Of a DNA stretch of 64,000 nucleotides, positions 55,443 to 64,000 are shown one piece after another (position 1 is the first letter of the stretch; each line of letters opens with the position of its first letter). Made by a program: the position numbers and the translations under genes. The stretch comes from Diphasiastrum complanatum (taxonomy: Eukaryota; Streptophyta; Lycopodiopsida; Lycopodiales; Lycopodiaceae), in contig CM055092.1 in assembly GCA_029204225.1 (NCBI GenBank), forward strand, positions 27,946,320-28,010,319. Direction: 5' to 3'. The notes under the pieces are model-generated. The model saw only the letters and a list, made by a program, of their open reading frames with translations. It had not been told where the DNA came from and did no database searches.

Positions 55443-56479
55443 TGGGGTTTGTGTTTTCCTATTATGCAAATACAGCAACAAGTGCTCAATTTAGAATGAT
55501 AGAAATGCTTCAATTATTACATCTAATGCAAATAAAAAGTATTTACTTCTAATCATTCAATCTGATTGTCTGTAAGCTCAATCCAAGCCTACTATTTGCA
55601 AGCTTAATCCAAGCTTAAGAGGAAAACAACAACAAGCTACATTTGCCTTAATCAAAAGCCAAAATGAAAATCAAATCTTTATGTAAACTTCAATCAACTA
55701 ATCCAAGCTAATGCTTACATAAAGTTCCCATTTTCATTCCCATTCCAATTCTATTTGTCATTTCAAAAGCAACCAAAGTTTTCACATTTTTCACTATTTT
55801 AGATTTCCAAAACCAAGAAACTAGTGTCTAGAAATGGATAACTAATGAAGCTTTATGAAAACTTCAATTTTCAGATCTAATTTTCAGATTTACAGGTCTG
55901 AAAATCAAAACTTCAAAATGACAAAAAACAGAGTTTCAAAACTTGTTTTATGCACAAAGTTACACTACCATTCCCTTCCTACATTGTCATCTTCATGAAA
56001 CTAGGAGATAGAAAGGTGTAACTAATGAAGTTTGAATGAAAACTTCACTTTTCAGATCTGATTTTCAGATTTATAGGTCTAAAAAACAGAACTTCAAAAT
56101 GAAAATCAGAACTTCAAACACTTCATTTATGAAAAAAAAACACTAGTTTTGATCAAAACACATAGCTAGAATCAATCTTTTTGCCAAAAAAAAGTTTGTG
56201 TATGTAGAGGAAGACTTCCTCTACCTATCTCACAAATTTTTTTTCAGAACTTTAAAAAACCCAAAGCCCACTTTAAAACTTCTCTAACATTATCAAAACT
56301 CAGCCCCTAAACAATTCTATAAGCATCACTACTCTCTTCCAAAGAGAACTAGATTCATTGGGTACTTCAACTACAAGCTTCTTACAATTAGAAAAGCCTA
56401 TAATCTTTTCCAAAAAAAAATTTAGTTGGTGATCTTAATAGAACTTGAAGAAGGTTAGAAAGGTTACCATCCTTTGTCT
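55443..56479 (-). other. gypsy untranslated leader
   Basis: About 1 kb between primer site and gag, with no open frame. It contains two copies of a block around gaaacttctcatt/gattttcagatttacagg (about 55860 and 56040), a local duplication shared with the derivative at 47460-47690. Confidence 0.6.
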
Positions 56480-56493
56480 AGCTCTAATACCAC

Positions 56494-57571
56494 TTTTACA
56501 AGTAGAGGTGAAGAGGTCCTCCAAATCCAAGGTAGAGCCTCCAAATGTCCTCCAAGCAACCTGCAAGCTTCAAGATGCTCCCCAACTCCGAGCTAGGATG
56601 CCTTCACCTGCAAGTAAGGATCTGCAACCCTCCAAGGATCTCTCCTCCACCTGTGTCCCTACTCTTTAAACACAAATATAGATAACAAGCTGGCCTCAAG
56701 TATTCACCACCCAACCATAGCTAGATCCAAGCTCCAAGCAAGATCTATCTAGCACCCCCTTGCTAACCATAAACAAATCACAAGCATACCACAACACTCC
56801 ATAGCATACTCAAGATCCAAACCCTACTTATGTCCCATACCATAAGCAAGATCCAAACCTCAAGCATACTACCACAAGAAAGTACTCTACACACTAGTAG
56901 CAACATTAGAGCATAAGCCAAGCAAACAAGAGAGATCTTCCCTCCACAATGAGTGCCCTACTACCCTCATATAGATGGCCCATGGATCCCTCCAATGCAC
57001 TATGGAGATCCATGCTCATCCAATGAGAGAGAGAGAAGCCTAGGGGAGTTAAAGAATCTCCAAGAGCCTCCATAGGCTTATGGAATGTCAGGAGACTCCT
57101 TCCATAACCTATGACTCTTTGAATGCCTTTCTTGTGGGAGTTGGGAACTAAATGGACACTTTAGAAGGGCGCCCTCCTACTAGGTCCCATTGCCCAAGTT
57201 GTGCAAGTATACTTTGGTCCTAGACCAATAAAGTGATATGGTTCAAGGTTGAGGCCCAAGGTTTAGAAAAATAGTCATCCAATGACTTTCTAACACCTCA
57301 CTAGGTTCCATACCTCCATCCAAGGCATAGACACCTACCTGCCCTTAACCAAGGACACTAGTACCTTAATCTAAGACACCTACTCTTAATATTAGAGGTA
57401 CCCCTTATCCAAGGGTCACGTGACTCCCTACCTCTAACTAAGGTATAGTCACTTGCCTGTCTTTATCCAAGGGCACATACCCTTAATCCTAAGGGTACCT
57501 TGCCATTTAGCCCCAGCACTAAATGGACTATTAGGGGTCTGAAGTACTGCTAGTTACATAGGTATGTAACA
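56494..57571 (-). repeat. gypsy 5' LTR
   Basis: 1,078 bp, same borders as 50023-51102, with scattered differences between the two, so this insertion is older than copia D. Confidence 0.88.
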
Positions 57572-57576
57572 CATTC

Positions 57577-58247
57577 CATTCTAACAATCTAAACAGACAA
57601 CACAAGACAAGGAGATGCACGAAAAATAGAGCAATCAATTATGAGTTTGATTTTGGAGTGAGGTCGTCAGTGTCTCGCTCATTGACGGAATGACACTATG
57701 CTCTTTCATTGTGTTCTGCTCGTTGGCATACTTTTATTCACAACTCTCTTTTGTTTCTAGTATTTTTCTTTTCCTGCTCTGCTCGCTATGTCTCTCTATA
57801 TCACAGAATCATGATCCTCAGATTTTTCATTATCATTCAGGAGAATAGTTTATATATTTCCACTGCGTGGAGTTTATAAGATAGCTTAAACAGAGAATTA
57901 CAAGACTAGTTAATGTTAATCAACTAATCAGTTACTCTTTGTCATTGCTACTTGTTTCAGCTAGGCGTGAAGTCTACAACTCCAAGCCCGTTGAGCTGCC
58001 AGCTAGCTGGCTGCTAGCTGGCAACGCAAAAGATTCTCCTTCGTTCCTTTCATTCCTTTCGTGTCTTTTCATTTTGCGTCCCTTTGCGGTTCTTGTGGTC
58101 CTGGAGGTATGCCTACGATTCGCGAATGATTGGCGAATCGTTCATCTTTTGAGTCAAGGGACGGTGACTTTCACAAATTGTTCTCCATTCGACCTTCGCT
58201 TCGTGTTTGTGTTGCAAGAAAGTTGCAGGAGTTCGTCATTTCTGACA
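57577..58247 (-). repeat. copia B 5' LTR, part 2
   Basis: Continuation of the LTR after the gypsy insertion, similar to 43850-44475. It includes a small local duplication ctagctgg near 58003-58020 absent from the other LTR. Confidence 0.8.
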
Positions 58248-58909
58248 GAAGATACCTTGTAAATCATTTCTAAGGCATTGGATGAAGTGTCACAATTTTC
58301 GCATTTTCATCAGTGTCAATTTTAGCAAAGCCCAACGTCGCGGTCTCCTCACGTTCGTTCCGTGCACTATGCAATCAGATTCGACAACAACGATAGCCAC
58401 CCACGATCTCCCCCCCACAGACAACACAACCACTTTTGTACCTTCTTCATCTGCACACTTATAAACTTATGTATATATTGAATACCATTTTAGTATTCAA
58501 ATAACAGGAGATAGAATGAAACATCACTTGTAATTAGAGACAGACATTGTAGATGCCTTTGTGCATTGATTCTTTCTTCTAGATGGATTGTCAATAATAG
58601 GTTCATTACCTTTACAGATTGTGATTAGCTTTGTGAAGCACGCAGTTACGTCCGCTATTGTTTTGTGCTCACTTGCATTATTGGCTTGTATATTTCATTA
58701 TACTTAATCTGATGACAACTCTGTTTGATTCTGCGTTCAGATTTGTGTCAATACTGCAATGCTTTTCTACGTTTTGTCTAGCTTACTAAGTGCTTAGTCT
58801 GGCTGTCTGCTTATCACGAATAATTCGCGACTTATTATTAGTCTAGTTGTTCACGACTAATAATTTGTCTACATATTCACGACAAATTATTTGTCTGATG
58901 TTGTGATGC
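58248..58909. other. no gene recognised between copia B and copia C
   Basis: Short frames only. A run of diverged cgcgacttattattagtc/cacgactaataatttgtc units lies near 58826-58900. Confidence 0.4.
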
Positions 58910-61900
58910 TTAATGTTTGGCTACGTAATCAGATTGAACATGATTTCTATCACTAATGTTTTGTTTGAAATTGATAGGCATAGTCATGCATAAGAAAAGA
59001 GGGAGATAACTTATTCTGCTGTTGCACAGACAATTTTTCATTCGAGTTTGTTTCTTTTTGAGTTCGCTTTCTTTTTGTGTTTGTTTCTTTTCGAGTTATC
59101 TTTCTTTCACCCCTCTTTCCAACATGGTATCAGAACTATTTTTGTAGCCTGATAAGCTTCCACTGAAACAAGACTCTACTAGCCGATAGTGTAATTGTCT
59201 TCTTGTTTTATAATTTAGCACCAGATTTTCATATTTAAGTCACTGATAGTTATTCCTATCACCTAGACTAATCTTCCACATGGATTCTCAAGGAAAAGCC
59301 AGTCCTATCATGGACAAGCTTGATGGAGCCAATTACCATCTGTGGAAATTTAAGATGAGAACCGTGTTAATAGCTAAGGAGTTATATAATGTTGTTACAG
59401 GTGTAGAAGGGAAACACGAAGCTGATGACATAGCAATCTCCATATGGAAGCTAAAGGATGACAAAACATTTGCGTTGATCATCCTCAACATTTCGGATAC
59501 TCAGATCGACCATGTGTCCGAAACCCAGACATTCAAAGAAGTCTAGGACATCTTGAGCACATTATATGAGGTGCGAGATATAGCTTCCAAGCTATATATC
59601 AAGAAGAAATTTACTCCCTCAAGATGGCAAATGGTGATTCCTTGCAAAATCACATCAACCAATTCAAGAACCTACTGAAGCAAATAGCCGATGTCAAATC
59701 TGTCATAGACGATCAAGACGCAGTGCAACTGCTTACAAGCTTGCCAAGCTCATACGACAGCTGGGTGATGATCATCACGACGCATCCAGAGATGACTCTT
59801 TCAAGAGTCATTGCAATGTTGTTGCAGGAAGACACGCGGAGGAATGAAGCCTCCAGTTCCTCAACTGATTCTCACGCTTTGTACACCAACAAAGACACGA
59901 CTAAGTAGAAGAAGAAGAAAGGCCCGAAGCAATCAAAGCAAGACCATATACTAGCATAGCACAAAGAACAGTCAAATTCGCAAACTAAGAAGAAGTTGTT
60001 CTGCAGATATTGCAAGAGAAACAACCACGAGATATAAGACTGTCGGATACTGCAAGCAAAGAACAACATCAAGGGACAGTCAAATCAAGTGCCAATGCAG
60101 CTACAGAAGCTCCACAACCCATTCAAGAAGCGGATCATGATGCTTTCATGACCAGCCATCAAGGAGCATCCAATGATAGTTTTTGGTTCCTGGATTCTAG
60201 TGCCATTCAGCATATGACCAGTCTCATTGGCTGTTTCGAGTCCTATACACCCTACAGTACCAACAAATACGTTTACCTTGGCAATAATAGCACACAAGCT
60301 ATTAAAGGTGAAGGTACTGTAAGATTAAGCTTTGCAAATAATCAATCTAAGCTACTTTCTAAAGTCTTATATGTACCCAATTTATCTACGAATCTGCTCT
60401 TCGTAAGCAGAAGCACAAATCTAGGACATAATGTAGAATTTGAAAGTGATCAATGCAAAGTAGTTATAGGATAGGCAAGATCCTAGCACTCGAAAAGAGA
60501 CATGGATACTTGTGTAGATTAAGTCATTGTTTTTCTGTCTCTAGTCAGACGCTCAGTACTTCTATTCAAGCAAATAAAAGTTTACTTTGGCATTATAGAC
60601 TGGTCACTTGAATCATGTTGTTGTACAACAAATGTCTAAACATTCTATTGTTCTTGATCTAGATTATCCTAATAATAAAGTCGAGTGACTTGTCTGTCAA
60701 GACTGTTTAGTTGTAGACAGGCTAGGAAACCATTTAGATCAAGCCATCAACATATTGCTAGAGGATTGTTAGTTGTACATACAGACATTTGTGGCCCGAT
60801 GAAGAATCCTTCTTTGAAGGATGCAAAGTATTTTATAACTTTTATTGATGAATTCTCCAGAAGTACTATGGTGTATTTTATCCAAAAGAAATTAGAAGGT
60901 TTCAATTGCTTCAGAATCATCAAGGAGCGTGTAGAAAAAGATACTAGAAGGACGATCAAGGTCCTGAGGTCTGACAATGGTGGAGACATCTCTACTGAAT
61001 TTAAGGAGTACTAGCATTGAACAACAATTCATCGCTCCTTACAGTCCTCAGTCAAATGGCTTGGCCGAGAAGAAGAACCGTACTCTGGTTGAATCAAGTA
61101 AAAGTATGTTGGCGCATGCATCACTGTCCAAGAGCTTCTAGGCCAAAGCTGTCTCCATTGCAGCTTACGTCCAGAATAGATGTTCAACCAAGGCCCTCTC
61201 AGACAGAATACCCCATGAGGTGTGGATAGGATCTAAGCCTTCTGTGAAGAACCTACGAGTGTTTGGATGCGTCACCTATGCGCAGATCCCGAAAGACACA
61301 AGGAAGAAATTTGACTTCCAAGGTCTCAAGACCACCCTAATTGGATACACTTCATTTGATAATACATACAAGTTGTATGATCCCGATACCCAGCAAATCT
61401 TGTATAGCCGAGATACAATCTTTATCGAGGATCAGTTCATCGACATTAAAGACAAATAAATTGTTCTAGGAGAACCTTTATCACCTGCCATTGACACGAC
61501 AATTTGAGCTTCAGGCCCAAGCGTGTCCATCATCGATCCACTATTTGACAGCGACTTAGACGCAGATGTTGTTGCTACCCAGCAACAAGTCCCAAGAGTG
61601 GTTCATCAGTCAATTCCTCCCAGAAGATTAAGCCGAGTGCGCACATAGCCCACAAGGTATACTCCTGAGTCTGCATGTCTCTTGATACAGGAACCTACAA
61701 CAATGAAAGAGGCACTTGGCCAATCAGACTTTGATCTCTAGAGAGAAGCCATGGACAGAGAGTATTCCTCTCTGATCAATAACCATACGTGGTCATTAGT
61801 CGAAGCTTCTGCTGGCTGCAATATCATCGATTGCAAATGGATCTTTAAGATTAAGTACAATGCCAATGGAGCGATTGATCGAAGGAAGGCAAGACTGGTA

Positions 61901-63457
61901 GCACGAGGTTTCACTCAGATTTCCAACGTTGACTACAGTGAGACTTTCAGTCCAGTAGTCAAGCATTCATCAATTCGAACCCTCCTATCATATGTTGCAG
62001 TTGCCGACCTTGAAGTGCATCAACTTGATGCTTATCTGAATGGAGTTATATAAGAAGACATCTACATGATCCAGCCCAAAGGATATATTCTGGAAGGTAT
62101 GAGAAATTATGTTTGTAAGTTCCATAAGGCACTTCGCGGCTTCAACCAGTCTGCCATAGCTTGGTTTTAGAGGATCAACACATTCCTCATTGAACAAGGT
62201 TTCCAACCAAGCACTACCGATTGCGGGTGAAGCTCACTTCTGTCTGGACATTCAAATCCACAGAGACAGAGCGAGATGACTGATTTATATCACTCAACAA
62301 AGGTATCTTCACAATGTTCTTGACAGATATAATCTGATGAACTGTAAGTTAGCTCACTCACCGATGGATCCAGGCCTGCATTTGTCAAAGGACCAATGTC
62401 CCCAGACCAAGCAGGAAGAGGAGCAGATGAGAGATTATCCTTATCGATCGATACTTGGATCTCTCATGTGTGCACTGGTTTGTACAAGACCTGACATCTC
62501 TTTTGCAGTAAGCTCACTCAGCCAATATATGGCTAGCATTACCCATTGGAAGGCTCTCATAAGAGTAATGATGTATATTTGAGCTACCATAGACCAGTGC
62601 ATCTGCTATGGAGAAGTCAACAATGAAAATTTTCATCAGCTCAATGGATACTCTAATGCAAACTGGGGAGGAGATGTAGACAATCGTAAGTCCACATCTA
62701 GATTTACATTATTCTTCAACAATAGTCCTATCTCATGGAACAATCGTAAGCAAACCTCTATCGCTCTTTCGTCTACAGAAGCAGAATACATTGCTGCTTC
62801 TCAATCCATTAAGGAAACGTTTTGGTTGAGAAATTTATTATCAAACATTAGTTTGAATCAATACAACCCCACAATCATATTCTGTGATAATTAGAGTGCT
62901 ATTGCCTTATCGGCCAACCTAGATTTCACTCTAGGATTAAGCACATTGAAATCCAATATCACTACATAAGGGGCAAGGTTCTCAACAAAGAGGTAAGCTT
63001 AACGTACTGTAGAACGCAGGACATGGTTGTAGATATATTTACAAAGGCATTAAGTGTTACTACACACAACAAATTTTGTGCATTGCTTAATCTAAAGATC
63101 AAGGAATTCACGGATCCAGATTCATTCGTGTTTTGATGACTTAAATAATAATTCAAATTCTGGTGAGTTGGAGTGATGCTTAATTATAACAGCCAGCATC
63201 TATGATGTGAGAGACGTAACTACCAAGTTACATCTACAGTTATCACTATGTTGCTGCAAGAAGATAATCGAAGAAGTCAGGACACTTCATCTACTTCTTC
63301 ATCAAAGTTAGTTGCTAAAAGATTGAACGTAACTTCTGTTATTATAGCTTGGTCAATTATATAGGCATAGTCATACATAGGAAGAAGGTTCATTCCGCTG
63401 CACTCAATACTTCATTTATAAACTTTGACTTATCGAATCATTCACCCCTTTCTTCCA
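58910..63457 (+). mobile_element. Ty1/copia element C, degenerate
   Basis: Primer site TGGTATCAGAAC at 59125-59136 follows an LTR end ttccaaca (59124). The 5' LTR seems to start near 58910 (TGATGCTTAATG) and the 3' LTR near 63169 (TGATGCTTAATT), after the polypurine tract ggtgagttggag. The two LTR regions share ggcatagtcatRcata and an end of caccccT(t)tctTccaa, but the right one contains extra gag-like sequence, so its structure is disturbed. Confidence 0.65.
59280..63138 (+). pseudogene. copia C gag-pol remnant
   Basis: Gag starts at ATG 59280 (MDSQGKASPIMDKLDGANYH) and is broken by TAG at 59545. Later come a CCHC knuckle CRYCKRNNHEI*DC with one internal stop (about 60001-60045), protease-like FLDSSAIQHMT (DSS, not DSG), integrase VLRSDNGG (60960) and YSPQSNGLAEKKNRT (61040), RT WKIF/CKWIFKIKYNANGA (61830) and VHQLDAYLNG, RNase H YSNANWGGDVDNRKSTS and LSSTEAEYIAAS. 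From about 62225 the frame passes from the RT fingers to LDIQIHRDRA with the YVDD block absent. Many further stops make it dead. Confidence 0.82.
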
Positions 63458-64000
63458 ATAACTACCTCCAAGAAGATTAACCAGAGTGCACACACAACCT
63501 ACAAGGTATATTGATGAGTCTGTCTGCTATCTAATTCAGGAACTGACTACTATCGATGAAGCATTCAGTCAGATAGATACTAATCTCTGGTGATAAGTGA
63601 TGGACAAAGCGTATGTCTTTCTGAAAAAAAAAAACAGACATGGTCAATTTTGTGCCATCAACAATCTAATTGATTGCAAATGGTCTTGTATCAATCTCAA
63701 AAAAGCTCAACTACTAGCACTAGGATCTTCTCAAATCCATCGACTACAATGAGACTTTCAGTCTTGTAGTCAAGCATTCCTCAATCAGAATACTCCTAGC
63801 ATATGTTGTTGTAGTGAATCTTGAGGTACATCAGCTTGATGTATAGACAACCTATCTAAATAGAGTAATCGAAGAAGACATCTACATGATGCAGCCCAAG
63901 GGTTACATGCTCAACAGTAAGAACTATTATGTATGTAAACTCCATAAGACATTTTATGGCTTGAAGCAATCTTGGTTTCAAAGGATTAACACCTTCCTCA
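63190..64000 (+). pseudogene. second copia C-type remnant, cut by the right edge
   Basis: A gag piece MLLQEDNRRSQDTSSTSSSS (63247-63306) resembles 59818-59870. From about 63465, PRRLTRVHTQP, ELTTIDEAFS, LIDCKW and KGYML-like pieces follow the RT region of copia C (61620-62100) with many stops. Integrase and protease are missing between the two pieces. Confidence 0.6.

Larger units (their letters stand above)
50023..57571 (-). mobile_element. Ty3/gypsy element, chromovirus-like
   Basis: 7.5-kb element on the minus strand: 3' LTR 50023-51102, polypurine tract 51103-51116, pol and gag 51119-55442, leader, primer site 56480-56492 (minus TGGTATTAGAGCT, one change from the usual), 5' LTR 56494-57571. 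Target duplication CATTC at 50018-50022 and 57572-57576. Domain order gag, protease, RT, RNase H, integrase with a chromodomain-like end identifies a chromovirus-type gypsy element. Frames are broken in every domain. Confidence 0.9.
43717..58247 (-). mobile_element. copia element B, containing two nested insertions
   Basis: Minus-strand element with left (3') LTR 43717-44475, internal region 44476-49883 and right (5') LTR 49897-50022 plus 57577-58247. A gypsy derivative sits in gag (45683-49177) and a gypsy element in the right LTR (50023-57571). Integrase is followed almost directly by the polypurine tract, so RT and RNase H are missing. I find no matching 5-bp duplication at the outer borders (aaagg versus gaaga). 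It is the oldest layer of the nest. Confidence 0.8.

Noticed and set aside
1-64000. CRISPR arrays, bacterial operons or rRNA genes
   Set aside because: No regularly spaced identical repeats with unique spacers, no ribosome binding sites and no rRNA sequence seen; the window is eukaryotic with spliced genes.

Overview
The window is plant nuclear DNA, gene-poor and packed with mobile elements. Evidence: Ty1/copia and Ty3/gypsy LTR retrotransposons with plant-type initiator-tRNA-Met primer sites, a hAT transposon, long AT-rich introns, and one host gene, the N-terminal acetyltransferase NAA50. Penelope-like elements and an unfamiliar transposase-like gene point away from a typical flowering plant. 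A fern, lycophyte or gymnosperm is my inference; the species cannot be named from sequence alone.

Layout. 1-3989: minus-strand copia element A, cut by the left edge, inserted into the cluster that follows. 3990-8796: a compact decayed three-gene cluster that looks like an undescribed DNA transposon. It holds a transposase-like gene (+), an unknown gene (-), a symmetrical divergent promoter, and a gene (+) that joins a histone H3-like fold to a Ulp1-like cysteine protease; ten copies of an 18-bp motif, five per side, flank the promoter. 9372-15541: a young, intact copia element D with CTTTG target duplications. 15664-19219: a decayed hAT element with a small palindrome-rich insertion inside it.

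19821-36878 (-): NAA50, three exons coding for 167 aa, with introns of about 11.0 and 5.5 kb. Intron 2 holds Penelope-like copies in inverted and tandem array, a captured copia integrase fragment and several small palindrome-rich elements. Intron 1 holds a copia LTR/gag remnant and an old dispersed repeat.

37170-43716: remnants, with a near-perfect 54-bp-arm hairpin (38982-39103), four tandem primer-site-like sequences and broken gag pieces. 43717-58247: a nest in which copia B (-) is interrupted by an internally deleted gypsy derivative (45683-49177, TSD TTCGT) and by a 7.5-kb chromovirus-like gypsy element (50023-57571, TSD CATTC). 58910-64000: copia C (+) and a further broken copy cut by the right edge.

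The only gene I expect to be a working host gene is NAA50; the only mobile element that looks intact is copia D. The most novel item is the H3-like/Ulp1-like gene and its divergent, motif-studded neighbourhood.
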